A stretch of DNA of 64,000 bases from CAIVVT01 sp052145115 (GCA_052145115.1 JBKQPG010000043.1:51120-115119); one strand, 5' to 3'. Shown: positions 1 to 8,946, numbered from the stretch's first letter. Notes: generated from the sequence alone by a model not told the origin. Numbers and translations: made by a program.

Positions 1-2
1 TC

Positions 3-992
3 ATTCTGCTCCTGGCCGGGGACGTGGGGGCGATGCAGACGGGCACGCACGCCGGCGCCGCGTCGCCGGTCCTGCTGGGGCAGGAGATGGACGCGACGAT
101 GCGACACAAGATCGAAAACGACACCGCCGCCGCCGTCCGCAGTCTGGCGGCGCGCCACAATCGCAACTCGGCGGCCGCCGAATCGACGGTCTACCAGGCC
201 AAGTCGTTCACCAGTGAAGAGGCGCTAGATCAGCACCTGATCGACTTCGTCGTGCGGGATGAGTCCGATCTGCTCAGCCGGCTCGACGGCCGCGAGGTGA
301 CGCGTCCCAACGGCGCCCGGCTGGTCCTGCACACTAAGGGCGCGCGGGTGGTGGATTACGAAATGACGCTGCGGGAGCGGGCCGTGTCCGCGATCGCCGA
401 TCCCAACCTGGCCTTCATCCTGCTGATCCTCGGCGGATTGTTGTTGTACGTGGAGTTCAACATTCCGGGGGCGGTGGCGCCGGGAGCGGCGGGTGCGATC
501 CTGGTGGTGGTGGCGCTGCTGGCGCTCTCGGTGCTACCAATCCGCGGGGCGGCGGTGGCGTTGCTGATACTGGCCTTCACGCTGTTTATCCTGGAAGCGA
601 AGTTCGCCGCGCACGGGGTGTTGGCGGTGGGCGGCGCGATCGCCATGCTGTTCGGCTCCGTGCTGCTGGTGGAGGGACCTCCGGAGATGCGCATTCATTT
701 CACGACGGCGCTGGCGGTCACGCTGCCGTTCGCCGCGATTTCGGTCTTTCTGGTCTACCTGGTGGTGCGTTCGCGGCTGCGGCCGGCGGTCACCGGCGAG
801 GCCGGATTGCTCAACGAACACGGCGTCGCCCACACCGACCTGGCGCCGGAGGGCACGGTCCGGATTCATGGCGAATTCTGGAGCGCCGTAGCCCCCGTGC
901 CGATTGCCAGCGGCACACCGGTGCGGGTCACTGCTGTGGATGGTCTCAAACTGAAAGTCGAACCCGAGTCAACTGTGCCCGGAAAGGAATAG
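3..992 (+). CDS. NfeD-family membrane serine protease (ClpP class), 5' truncated by window edge
   Basis: The reading frame is open from the first bases, so the gene starts before the window; the first GTG (24) is internal. The visible part begins inside a ClpP-like serine protease domain (residues such as DVGAMQTGTHAGAASPV match the NfeD 'AMAPGTNIGAAHPV' segment). A conserved lysine in RHKIEND fits the catalytic Lys of the NfeD Ser-Lys dyad; the Ser would lie upstream of the window. About five hydrophobic segments follow (roughly nt 400-780), then a C-terminal OB-fold NfeD domain (about nt 790-975). Known members cleave a hydrophobic stretch of stomatin/slipin partners in the membrane. The slipin gene starts 4 bp downstream, the standard NfeD-slipin operon pair. 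Confidence 0.9.
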   Translation: MLLLAGDVGAMQTGTHAGAASPVLLGQEMDATMRHKIENDTAAAVRSLAARHNRNSAAAESTVYQAKSFTSEEALDQHLIDFVVRDESDLLSRLDGREVTRPNGARLVLHTKGARVVDYEMTLRERAVSAIADPNLAFILLILGGLLLYVEFNIPGAVAPGAAGAILVVVALLALSVLPIRGAAVALLILAFTLFILEAKFAAHGVLAVGGAIAMLFGSVLLVEGPPEMRIHFTTALAVTLPFAAISVFLVYLVVRSRLRPAVTGEAGLLNEHGVAHTDLAPEGTVRIHGEFWSAVAPVPIASGTPVRVTAVDGLKLKVEPESTVPGKE

Positions 993-996
993 AACT

Positions 997-1782
997 ATGG
1001 ATCCCGTGTTTTGGGTGCCCGTGGTCATCGTGCTGCTGTATGCCTTGTCGTGTATCAATGTCCTGGCCGAATACGAGCGCGGCGTCGTTTTCTGCCTGGG
1101 CCGCGTTCAGAAACAGCCAGTAGGCCCCGGCCTGGTATTCATATTCCGGCCGATCTACCGCATGGTGCGCGTCTCGCTGCGGCTGGAGACGCTGGAGGTC
1201 CCGCCGCAGGACATCGTGACGCGCGACAACGTGACGGTGAAGGTCAACGCCGTCGTCTTCTTCCGCGTGATCGATCCGCAAAAGGCGATCCTGGAGGTTT
1301 CCAACTTCCTCTACACGACCTCGCAACTGGCGCAGACGACGCTGCGTTCGATCCTGGGCGAGGCGGAGCTGGACGAACTGCTGAGCCAGCGCGAGAAGTT
1401 GAACGAGCGGCTGCAAGGCGTGCTGGACACCGACACCGCGCCGTGGGGCATCAAGGTGGCGAAGGTCGAGGTCAAGCAGGTCGATCTGCCCGACAACATG
1501 ATCCGCGCCATCGCCCGCCAGGCCGAGGCCGAGCGCGAGCGCCGCGCCAAGATCATCCACGCCGCCGGCGAATTGTCGGCTTCGGAGAAGCTGGCGCAGG
1601 CGGCCGAAATCCTGCAGAAGCAGCCTGCGGCGATCCAACTGCGCTACTTGCAGACGCTGGTCGAAATCGGCGCGGAGAAAAACACGACGGTCGTGTTCCC
1701 GCTGCCGGTGGACATCTTCTCGGGGCTCAGCCGGGTGTTGAACAAACTAGCCCCGCCGGAACAGGCGCCGCCGGAGAAGTGA
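997..1782 (+). CDS. Slipin (stomatin/prohibitin-like SPFH protein)
   Basis: A 261-residue protein with an N-terminal hydrophobic anchor (residues 6-24) followed by an SPFH/band-7 domain (about 25-200), then an alanine/glutamate-rich coiled-coil segment (QAEAERERRAKIIHAAGE) typical of stomatins. It probably forms membrane-associated oligomers that organise lipid microdomains. It starts 4 bp after the NfeD stop, so the two are almost certainly cotranscribed; NfeD proteases are the known processing partners of slipins. The ATG is well placed and the length is normal for the family. The C-terminal tail is proline-rich. No frameshift or missing segment is seen. Confidence 0.93.
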   Translation: MDPVFWVPVVIVLLYALSCINVLAEYERGVVFCLGRVQKQPVGPGLVFIFRPIYRMVRVSLRLETLEVPPQDIVTRDNVTVKVNAVVFFRVIDPQKAILEVSNFLYTTSQLAQTTLRSILGEAELDELLSQREKLNERLQGVLDTDTAPWGIKVAKVEVKQVDLPDNMIRAIARQAEAERERRAKIIHAAGELSASEKLAQAAEILQKQPAAIQLRYLQTLVEIGAEKNTTVVFPLPVDIFSGLSRVLNKLAPPEQAPPEK

Positions 1783-2141
1783 TCAGTAGCGGGTCTCGGT
1801 GCGCCGGCCCGAGTCTTCGCCCTGCGGTCCGTACACCAGGGCGGCCACGTCCACGGCCCCGGGCAGCACCTCCGTCCCCGCTATGCGAAGAGATTCCGGA
1901 CCGACTGGTATATGCTCTGGAGTAGTCCCGATCGGGGTTCTCCCCCTAGAGTGAAACGTTGACGCCGGCCCCAACTCGCAGACCCGCGATCCAATTGACG
2001 ACCGGGGAAGCGGCCCATCGCGATCGAGGGAACACGCTGGCGTAACCGGCCGGGGGCGGCAGGATGGGGCGGCCAAGCGCCGGCCTCAAGCCGGGTTTGC
2101 CTCCCACCGGCTGAGAATAATGAGGCACGAGGTGGACTGCT
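1783..2141. other. Intergenic stretch upstream of the hybrid kinase
   Basis: No convincing gene. A minus-strand frame at 1783-2076 is open but lacks family features, a plausible start signal and codon bias. A GAGGTGG sequence just before 2142 is a good ribosome binding site for the downstream kinase. No clear promoter could be assigned by eye. Confidence 0.5.
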
Positions 2142-5100
2142 TTGGTGACGCGAGTGCAGGCGGCAGGTACTCCGAGTTGGGATCAGTTGCGGGCGGCTGA
2201 AGAGCCGCGGCAGGGACGCCGGGCAGTGCGGCCGGCCATGGTCGCGGGAGTCTGCCTGCTGATGCTCACGGCGTGCCGCTGGGCGGAGCGCCCCGCCCCA
2301 GCCCGGCCAATCCGGAGCGTGGCTGAAGTCTGGAGCCTCAGTCCGGCGGAGGCGCGCCGCGGCTATCCGGTGGAGTTGCATGGCGTCGTCACGTTCTTCG
2401 ACCCCCAGGTTGAGTTGTTGACCATCCAGGATGGGACGGCCGGAATCTACGTCGCAACTTCCGGTCTTCCTTCGGATCTAAGCCCCGGGCAGCAGGTGGA
2501 GGTGCGCGGGTTCACGGGCTATGAAGCCCACGCGCCGGTGATCGTGAAGCCGGCGCTGACAATGGGCTCCGGCGGCAAACTTCCAGCGCCAAAGCGCGTG
2601 GATCCGGGCCGGGTCGCCGAAGGGCAAGCCGACTACCAGTGGGTTGAAACCCGTGGGAAACTGCTGGCGCGCTCGGGAGTGGATACGGCGCACGCCCGTC
2701 ACGCGCTGCTGCTCGGCGGCCGGGCGGCGGAGTGCATTATTCTCACTGAATCCGTCGCCGCCCTGAACCCGCTGGTCGGGGCGGATGTGACGGTACGGGG
2801 CGTGCCGGTGACGATCAGAGCCGCTGGGGGTGAGATCCAGCGCGTTCAGCTTTTCGTTTCTTCCCCGAACGATATGGAATCCAATCGGACCGCATCGGCG
2901 CCGGGCGAGGCCGGGCAGAGTCCGGCGCAGCCAAGCCACGCCACGCCCGGATTGCCGGTCTTGAATACCGCCGGGCAGGTCAAGAGCCGGACCCGCCGGG
3001 ACGAAAACCGCTACCCAGTTCGGATTCGGGCGGTTGTCACTCTCACAGAGTCCGATTGGTCGGGGATCACCGTGCAGGATGCGACCGCCGGGATCTATGT
3101 CGGGATCGCGGGGAAAGAGGTGGAGCATTACAAGCCCGGCGACGTGGTGGAGATTGAGGGCTACAGTCTCGGCGGCCAATTCGCCCCCTCGATCGTCAGC
3201 CAGTCGATTCACGTATTAGGTCATGGCGCACTGCCCGCTGCACGGCCGATCGTGCCGTCAAGAGTGATCGGCCCCGACGAAAATACCAGGATGCGCGTGA
3301 GCGGCGTGGTCCAGGCCATTGCGAAGTGGGAGGAGACGGGACTGACGATGAATGTCGCCTGCGACTCAGGCCTGGTCCCATTGCGGATTGTACAGTTGGA
3401 CGCCAGACGCCCGATTGAGGAGTTGGATGAGTTGATCGATGCCGAAATCAGGGCCGAAGGCGTCTGCAGTCCGCTCTACGATCAGGAACACCGCGTCACT
3501 GGATTCCAGGTGGTCGCCCAAACGCTCGATTCGGTCCGGATCACGCAAGCGGCCCCGTACGCCGCGTACGCCCGCCCGTCCATCCCCATCGAGTCGATCA
3601 TCCAATTCAGCCCTGATCGGATCTTGAACCACCGAGTCAAGGTGGCCGGGACGGTCGTGCTGCGGCGCAACGACGCACTCTTCGTGGCGGACGAGAGCGG
3701 CGGCGTACAGCTGCGCACGAAGGAGCCCTCGCAAGTGCAGGCGGGCGACAGGGTGGAGGCGGTGGGCTTTCCGCCGGCCCAACTGGGAAGGCCTGCGCTG
3801 GAGGAGGCGGTCCTGCGCCGGGTGGGCCCGGGCCGTATTCCGGCGCCGGTGGATATTTCGGCCGATGAGGCCACGGGCGGGCCGTATGATGCGCGGCTGG
3901 TGCGCCTGACCGCGCTCCTGGTCAACCGGCGGGTCTCGTTCGGCGACCACCTGCTGACGCTGCAGGCGGGCCGGAAACAGTTCACGGCTCAGCTGGAGCA
4001 TCCCCAATACTCGGAGTTCATCGAGTCGCTGCGCGAAGGCAGCATGCTGCAGATTACGGGCGTGTGCGCCCTGGATTGGGACGACTCGCAAGTGCCCCCC
4101 AGCCCGCGCTCCTTTCACCTTCTGGTCCCCTCCCCGGCGGACATCCGGGTGGTCCGGCGCGCCTCCTGGTGGACGCTGGGGCATGCCCTGGTCGTTCTCG
4201 GCATCATGTCGGCGGCCGTGCTGGTCGTGCTTAGCTGGGTGATCGTGCTGCGCCGGCGGGTAGCCGCCCAAACGGCGCAGATCCGCAAGCAGATGGAGCA
4301 CGCCACGCGCATGCAGACGCGGCTCGAGGAGGCCGGGCGGCTGGAGAGCCTCGGCCGGCTGGCCGGCGGCATCGCGCACGACTTCAACAACCTGCTGACG
4401 GTGATCAATGGATACGCCGACCTGATGCTGAGCCGCGCCGGCCTGAGCGAGGCCGGCACGAAGAGTGTCACCGAGATCCGCGACGCGGGCAAGAAGGCCG
4501 CCTCCCTGACCCTGCAACTGCTCGCGTTCAGCAGAAAGCAGATTCTCCAGCCGCGGGTTCTGGATCTCAATTCCGTGGCGCGGGAGACGGAAGCCATTTT
4601 GCGGCGGCTGATCGGAGAGAACATCCGTGTCGAGGTAAACCTCGATCCCTCGGCCTGCCTGACCCTGGCCGATCCGGGCCAGATTACCCAGGTTCTGATG
4701 AACCTGTCGGTGAATGCCCGGGACGCCATGTCGGGCGGCGGCACAGTGACCATCTCCACGACCCGGACCGACCTGGACGGCCACTCCAACGGCCGGGACT
4801 GGCACCCGGTCGAACGGGGCGAGGGCCCGGCGCCGGGGCGCTACGTCCTGCTGTCCGTTGCCGACACGGGTGCGGGCATGGACGAGGTGACCAAGGCGCA
4901 CATCTTCGAGCCGTTCTTCACGACCAAGGATGTCGGCAGGGGAACCGGGCTGGGGCTGTCAACCGTTTTCGGCATCGTCCGGCAGAGCAAGGGCTACGTG
5001 CGCGTGCAGAGCGAACCCGGCAAGGGATCGGTCTTCACCATTTGTCTGCCGCGAGCGGAAACCGGCGCGGAGCGCGAAGCCGGGGACACGCCGGGGACCG

Positions 5101-5483
5101 CCTCATCGGGCGCTGGCGGGGAGGAGACGATCTTGATTGTGGAGGATCAGACCGAAGTTCGTACGCTGGTGAGCGGCGTGTTGCAGCAGTGGGGCTACGT
5201 AACGCTGGAGGCCTCCGGCGCCGAGGAGAGCCTGGCGGTGTTGAAATGCCACCCCGGCCCGGTCGAGCTGATGATCACCGACGTGGTCATGCCGGGCATG
5301 TCGGGCGTGCGGCTGGCCGAGGAGGCGAAACGCGTCCGGCCCGAAACGAAGGTGCTGTTCATGTCCGGCTACACGCATTCGGAGATCGACCACCAGGGCC
5401 TGCTGCGCGAGGGCGTCGCGTTTATTCAGAAGCCCTTCACGCCCGAGGCGCTGGCAGCCAAGGTGCGCGCCGTGCTGGCGTGA
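2142..5483 (+). CDS. Hybrid sensor histidine kinase/response regulator with OB-like sensor array
   Basis: A 1113-residue hybrid kinase. The TTG (2142) or adjacent GTG (2145) start has a GAGGTGG site just upstream; GTG 2226 or ATG 2238 would instead give a short lipoprotein-like leader (LLMLTAC). Residues about 80-680 hold repeated OB-like modules of the type 'TIQDGTAGIYV ... GQQVEVRGF', recognisable at about 80-126, 298-343 and 505-546. A transmembrane helix follows (about 685-705). Then come HisKA with phospho-acceptor His746 in GGIAHDFNNLL, HATPase_c with DTGAGMD and GTGLGLS boxes, and a C-terminal receiver with Asp1047 in TDVVMPGM and a conserved Lys in IQKPF. No separate output domain or partner is adjacent. 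The ligand is unknown; the OB array is probably extracytoplasmic. Confidence 0.93.
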   Translation: MVTRVQAAGTPSWDQLRAAEEPRQGRRAVRPAMVAGVCLLMLTACRWAERPAPARPIRSVAEVWSLSPAEARRGYPVELHGVVTFFDPQVELLTIQDGTAGIYVATSGLPSDLSPGQQVEVRGFTGYEAHAPVIVKPALTMGSGGKLPAPKRVDPGRVAEGQADYQWVETRGKLLARSGVDTAHARHALLLGGRAAECIILTESVAALNPLVGADVTVRGVPVTIRAAGGEIQRVQLFVSSPNDMESNRTASAPGEAGQSPAQPSHATPGLPVLNTAGQVKSRTRRDENRYPVRIRAVVTLTESDWSGITVQDATAGIYVGIAGKEVEHYKPGDVVEIEGYSLGGQFAPSIVSQSIHVLGHGALPAARPIVPSRVIGPDENTRMRVSGVVQAIAKWEETGLTMNVACDSGLVPLRIVQLDARRPIEELDELIDAEIRAEGVCSPLYDQEHRVTGFQVVAQTLDSVRITQAAPYAAYARPSIPIESIIQFSPDRILNHRVKVAGTVVLRRNDALFVADESGGVQLRTKEPSQVQAGDRVEAVGFPPAQLGRPALEEAVLRRVGPGRIPAPVDISADEATGGPYDARLVRLTALLVNRRVSFGDHLLTLQAGRKQFTAQLEHPQYSEFIESLREGSMLQITGVCALDWDDSQVPPSPRSFHLLVPSPADIRVVRRASWWTLGHALVVLGIMSAAVLVVLSWVIVLRRRVAAQTAQIRKQMEHATRMQTRLEEAGRLESLGRLAGGIAHDFNNLLTVINGYADLMLSRAGLSEAGTKSVTEIRDAGKKAASLTLQLLAFSRKQILQPRVLDLNSVARETEAILRRLIGENIRVEVNLDPSACLTLADPGQITQVLMNLSVNARDAMSGGGTVTISTTRTDLDGHSNGRDWHPVERGEGPAPGRYVLLSVADTGAGMDEVTKAHIFEPFFTTKDVGRGTGLGLSTVFGIVRQSKGYVRVQSEPGKGSVFTICLPRAETGAEREAGDTPGTASSGAGGEETILIVEDQTEVRTLVSGVLQQWGYVTLEASGAEESLAVLKCHPGPVELMITDVVMPGMSGVRLAEEAKRVRPETKVLFMSGYTHSEIDHQGLLREGVAFIQKPFTPEALAAKVRAVLA

Positions 5484-5541
5484 TCAGCGGCCCGGCCGGG
5501 TCTCGGTCCAACTCGCCCAGTAAGCTTTGGCTGATCGTCAT
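5484..5541 (-). pseudogene. Possible 5' relic of a DinB-family gene
   Basis: On the minus strand an ATG at 5541 is preceded by a near-perfect Shine-Dalgarno sequence, AAGGAGGTG, five bases upstream. It opens MTISQSLLGELDR, which resembles the start of DinB/YfiT-like proteins (MTIAQSLLPEFD...). After about 13 codons the resemblance ends, and the frame runs antisense into the 3' end of the kinase gene before stopping near 5437. The rest of a DinB gene is not seen nearby. I read it as a gene start left by a deletion or by insertion of the kinase segment. The family match is from memory and short, so confidence is limited. Confidence 0.4.
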
Positions 5542-5631
5542 ACAGCACCTCCTTGGGGCGGATTGTACTCTGAAAATCCGCTGCAACGCCTGGAACGATT
5601 GGGAAACGGAAGGCCGGCTACGAGGCCGCGC

Positions 5632-6048
5632 TCACCCGGCCTCGCCTTTGATGAAACGGGCCATGCGGCGATCCGAGATCAGGATATGGTCGCGCAACCA
5701 GTCGCGCAGGTAGTCCATCATCGAGTCCGAGAGCTCGGCCTTGCTGGCGGCGAATTCCTCCCGGAAGTGCGCTACCTGGGCCAGCAGAAAATCGTGCTCG
5801 GCCTTATGCAGGTCGATGTCCGGGTACTCCTTCTGCCGCATCAGCGCTTCTTCGTCCGTGAAGTGCTCGTGGGTCGACTCGATCAGCTGGTCCAGCCGGA
5901 ACAGCAGGACTTCATGGGGCCGGCCTCCGCGGAAGGCTTCGTTGAGCGCGTTCAGCAGATCGGTGAGGGTCTCGTGTTGGCGGTCGATCTTCTCGATTCC
6001 CGTGGCGTACAGGTCCATCCACCGCATCAGTCTCAGGCTGGTACCCAT
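5632..6048 (-). CDS. Bacteriohemerythrin
   Basis: A four-helix-bundle, O2-binding di-iron protein of 138 residues from ATG 6048; an upstream in-frame ATG at 6078 would add 10 residues, but family members start close to the conserved 'MRW...ATGIEKIDRQH' segment. The complete set of iron ligands is visible: His25 (IDRQH), His62 and Glu66 (HFTDEE), His81 and His85 (HKAEH), His121 and Asp126 (HILISD). Bacterial relatives serve in oxygen sensing, storage or delivery. It is a single-domain protein with no fused signalling module, transcribed divergently from the membrane protein gene at 6257. Confidence 0.93.
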   Translation of the reverse strand: MGTSLRLMRWMDLYATGIEKIDRQHETLTDLLNALNEAFRGGRPHEVLLFRLDQLIESTHEHFTDEEALMRQKEYPDIDLHKAEHDFLLAQVAHFREEFAASKAELSDSMMDYLRDWLRDHILISDRRMARFIKGEAG

Positions 6049-6256
6049 ATCTCGCTTTCGTCCAACTCGATAGCCCATGGTATCAGGGGCCGAAATCGTT
6101 TCTCAAGCCCTCCGTGCACGATTCGCCCTGAGCCGCCTTCCCTTCCCTGCGAATCGGCGGCACACTATAAGTCGGCGCGGCCGGAAGCAGACTGGCTGGC
6201 AAGTTGGTCTGGATGATGTTTTCCAGCCGCCGGCCGGTCATGGAGGACGAATAGCC

Positions 6257-7336
6257 ATGAGTGAAACTGGCGATTCTTTGGTGGAGTTCATCCGCGCGGC
6301 GAAGCAGAAGGGCGCGGAGGATGGTTTCGTCGTCGATCTACTGCGCTCGCGCGGCTGGTCGGAAAAGAAGATCCTGGACGCCTTCGCGGCGCATTACGAG
6401 ACCGAGACCGGCCTGGGCGTGCCCTCGCGCGGCCGGGGAGTAGAAGCGGCTCGCGACGCCTTCCTGCACCTGCTGTCGTTCCTTGCGCTGGGGACGTGGA
6501 CCACTTCGCTGGGGTCGCTGTTCTACACATTGATCGACCGCTGGTACCCGGCCACCGGCGCCATCTATTCCATGAACCGGTATTCGTTCTCGTACGAGAT
6601 GGCCGGGATCTTCGTGGCGTTCCCGCTCTATTTGGCGGTGATGCGCTCGATGACGCGCGCCACCGCGGCCAATCCCGAACGGCTCCAGTCGCCGACGCGC
6701 AAGTGGCTGACCTATATTGCGCTGCTGATCGCGGCGGCCATCGTGATCGGCGACCTAGTCACGTTCCTGGCGTGGTTCCTGCGCGGCGACCTGACGCTGC
6801 GCTTCACCTTACAGGTGCTCACACTGCTGGTCCTGGCCGGCGGAGTGCTGTCGAATTATCTGACCACGCTGCGCGACGAAGCGCCGCCCCGGGCGCACAA
6901 CCAGATCTACGCGGGCGTGGCAACGGTTCTTGTGGTGGCCGGCCTGACGCTGGGCTTTCTGCATATCGGTTCGCGGGCCACCCAGCAGACGTGGCGCAGA
7001 GACGACGCACGGTTGCGCGATTTCACCGACATCTCGCACCAGATCTACGCCCAGTGGGCGCGCACCGAACCGCGGGGGGCATTCCAGCTTCCTGCGACAC
7101 CGGCCGAGCTCAGTGCGCGCTTCTCGATGGCCGCCCAGCGCAGGGATCCGCTCACCAGGCGGCCCTACCAGTACATCAAGCAGGACGCGACCCATTTCCT
7201 GCTATGCGCCGAGTTTGAGGCCCCCACGCCGGGGGACTGGCCCGGCGATCCGATGTGGCATCACGCCGCCGGCCACGCCTGCATCGCGTTCGACTCCGCG
7301 AGATTCGACTCCTACTTCCCGCCACAAGACCATTGA
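6257..7336 (+). CDS. Multi-pass membrane protein, DUF5671-like
   Basis: The frame is open from 6077, but ATG 6257 has a GGAGGA site eight bases upstream and starts the conserved protein (359 residues). Residues 1-60 form a soluble, probably helical segment (VDLLRSRGWSEKKILDAFAAHYE), reminiscent of a small helical binding domain. Five or so hydrophobic segments follow (about 70-260) in the pattern of the DUF5671 family, including 'FLALGTWTTSLGSLFYTLIDRW'. The C-terminal 100 residues are soluble. Function is unknown; no neighbouring gene gives a clue, as the divergent hemerythrin has its own promoter region. Confidence 0.8.
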   Translation: MSETGDSLVEFIRAAKQKGAEDGFVVDLLRSRGWSEKKILDAFAAHYETETGLGVPSRGRGVEAARDAFLHLLSFLALGTWTTSLGSLFYTLIDRWYPATGAIYSMNRYSFSYEMAGIFVAFPLYLAVMRSMTRATAANPERLQSPTRKWLTYIALLIAAAIVIGDLVTFLAWFLRGDLTLRFTLQVLTLLVLAGGVLSNYLTTLRDEAPPRAHNQIYAGVATVLVVAGLTLGFLHIGSRATQQTWRRDDARLRDFTDISHQIYAQWARTEPRGAFQLPATPAELSARFSMAAQRRDPLTRRPYQYIKQDATHFLLCAEFEAPTPGDWPGDPMWHHAAGHACIAFDSARFDSYFPPQDH

Positions 7337-7379
7337 TTTGGATGGCGGCTGACCCGGTCCTTGGTTGGCGCACGCGGCG

Positions 7380-7589
7380 TCACAACGTGTCGTGCTCGTG
7401 CTGCTGCGGGCAGTCGCAGCAGTCGGTGCAGCGGTGGCACTTCTCACATAGATGATTGGGGCAGGCGTCCAGCGTGCACCACACGCAGATGTCATGCGAT
7501 GGCTCGCCGCACACCGAGCAGGTGAAGGTCAGTTCGGGCGGCGGCGTGGCTAGTTTCGGGGCCGGGGCTGGAGGATTTGAGTTCTGCAC
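7380..7589 (-). CDS. Small cysteine-rich zinc-ribbon-like protein
   Basis: A 69-residue protein starting at GTG 7589 with an AGAGG sequence eight bases upstream. After a proline-rich N-terminus it is dominated by Cys/His pairs: CSVCG, CVWC, then a dense cluster (CPNHLCEKCHRC, CCDC) ending in histidines. This looks like two or more zinc-binding knuckles. Its start overlaps the 3' end of the upstream minus-strand gene by 40 bp, so the two are probably translationally linked. Function unknown. The motif density and good start signal argue for a real gene despite its size. Confidence 0.65.
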   Translation of the reverse strand: MQNSNPPAPAPKLATPPPELTFTCSVCGEPSHDICVWCTLDACPNHLCEKCHRCTDCCDCPQQHEHDTL

Positions 7590-8098
7590 CGTTGTGCCTC
7601 TTTCTGGGCGACGTCCAATTCCTTCTCACACTGCTGGGCCATCTCGAGCGACTGCGAACGGAGCCATTCCAAGCCCCCTGAAAGCGAGGCGAGAATCGAG
7701 TCGAGCAGGTCGGCGACCGCCGGATTCTGGTAGCGCCGCACGCCCTGGCTCAGGGAACTGGCCTGCTGGTCCAGGCTCTCGATGCGGATCAGCGTTTCCA
7801 GCATCAGGCTCAGGCGATCGGGCTGGGCCGACCAGCGCGCGATGGCGTTCTGAACGTCGGAAAGGCCGGCCAGGCAGGCCTTGTGCTGTTTCTGATAGGC
7901 CTCCGAGCCGCCTTCGACGGTCCAGGATTGGGGCTGCACCTGGTCGAAAATCGGCTTGAGAAGGGCCACGTCGCGCCCCAGTTTTTCGATGCGCGGGCGC
8001 TGGTCCCAATCGGGCGCCGCACCGGCGGGAGCCGGGGTCGCGGCAGCCGGCGCCTGGAGGAAGAACAGGAATGGAATCAATGCCTGATACACAATCAC
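7550..8098 (-). CDS. Putative exported helical protein of unknown function
   Basis: A 182-residue protein from GTG 8098 with a hydrophobic N-terminus (VYQALIPFLFFLQAPAAA) that fits a signal peptide, a short Ala/Pro-rich linker, then a mostly helical body (Leu/Gln/Glu-rich, about residues 40-175) that is coiled-coil-like. No family was recognised. It overlaps the small Cys-rich gene downstream by 40 bp. A role in the envelope is inferred only from the apparent signal sequence. Confidence 0.65.
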   Translation of the reverse strand: MIVYQALIPFLFFLQAPAAATPAPAGAAPDWDQRPRIEKLGRDVALLKPIFDQVQPQSWTVEGGSEAYQKQHKACLAGLSDVQNAIARWSAQPDRLSLMLETLIRIESLDQQASSLSQGVRRYQNPAVADLLDSILASLSGGLEWLRSQSLEMAQQCEKELDVAQKEAQRCRTQILQPRPRN

Positions 8099-8157
8099 TC
8101 TTAGTGTAACGCCAGGCGCTATTCGGGCCGCGGGCGATCCCTCAGGCAGGTTTCAGC

Positions 8158-8946
8158 TCAGTGCTTGGGAGGAGGAGGCGGCGGCGGTGGTGTCGCGCCG
8201 TGGTCGCCGGGCAGACCTATTCCGCCGCCGCTGGAAGCGGAGCCTCCGCCGCTGAGGACGGGGCCGGCGCCGCCAGGGTAATGCGGCATGCGCACCATGA
8301 TCTGAACGAAGATGTTGGTCGCCATCTGGACCGCGCGCATGGTATCGAAATGCCGCGACTCCTCGATCGGCAGATTGCGGTGAATGGTCAATTCCTGTCC
8401 GGCGTTCAGGATGGTCGGATTGCCGGAGCGCGGCATCAGCCGGTGCTCCACCGCCACGGTACCCTCTTCCACCAGCACCACGGTGGCCTCTTCCTCGTCG
8501 TCCACGGTGACGTCGAAGGTGGTGCCGCGGACGGAGATGATCGCCGTGGGCGTGAAGACGCGGTTCGGGTTGGCCTGTCCTCCAGGACGCTGGACGTGCA
8601 CGCGGACGCGGCCCAGCCAGACATCGAGCAGGTCGCGCAGGCTCCCCGGATTGGCCCGGAAGGTGACCTGCGAATTGGGGAAGACCTCAAACGTGCTGCC
8701 GTCGGAGACGCGGAAGACGGCGTGCCCATCCTCCCCGGTGACCACCATCTGGTGGACGCGCACGATGTCGCCGGTATCGATGGCCCAGTTCGTGTTGTCG
8801 CGGTAAATGGAGACCTGGCCCTCGCGCGAGAGCACACGGGCCGCAACGTCTTCCCCGAACACGCTGTCGAGTCCCGGGAAGCCCTGGGCATGGCACAACA
8901 ATGGGGTGAGCGCAGTGAGCAGCGCGAAACCACTCCCCCATTTCAT
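8158..8946 (-). CDS. FecR-domain secreted protein with poly-proline tail
   Basis: The start is ATG 8946 with a GGGAGG site upstream; the frame is open to 8994. A signal peptide (MKWGSGFALLTALTPLLCHAQ) precedes a FecR-like beta-sandwich (about residues 35-180), with the typical 'GDIVRV...TGEDGHAVFRVSDGSTFEV' and 'TPTAIISVRGTTFDV' segments. The C-terminus is Gly/Ser-rich and ends in a run of prolines. Classical FecR is an anti-sigma regulator with a membrane anchor; this version has neither a cytoplasmic N-terminal domain nor a sigma gene nearby, so it is more likely a periplasmic or secreted structural FecR protein as often seen in Acidobacteria. Confidence 0.85.
   Translation of the reverse strand: MKWGSGFALLTALTPLLCHAQGFPGLDSVFGEDVAARVLSREGQVSIYRDNTNWAIDTGDIVRVHQMVVTGEDGHAVFRVSDGSTFEVFPNSQVTFRANPGSLRDLLDVWLGRVRVHVQRPGGQANPNRVFTPTAIISVRGTTFDVTVDDEEEATVVLVEEGTVAVEHRLMPRSGNPTILNAGQELTIHRNLPIEESRHFDTMRAVQMATNIFVQIMVRMPHYPGGAGPVLSGGGSASSGGGIGLPGDHGATPPPPPPPPKH

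Noticed and set aside
1783..2076. Minus-strand frame after slipin
   Set aside because: No recognisable domain, no clear ribosome binding site, and composition like other shadow frames. A link to the DinB-like start at 5541 was considered, but its C-terminus does not resemble DinB.
3366..4901. Long minus-strand open frame opposite the hybrid kinase
   Set aside because: It is a GC-driven shadow: the plus strand has a complete, motif-rich kinase here, and the antisense translation is Arg/His/Gln-rich without any family feature. The same applies to large antisense frames at 12922-14661, 14888-16342, 20811-22346, 24193-26262, 32084-34456 and 48731-50647.
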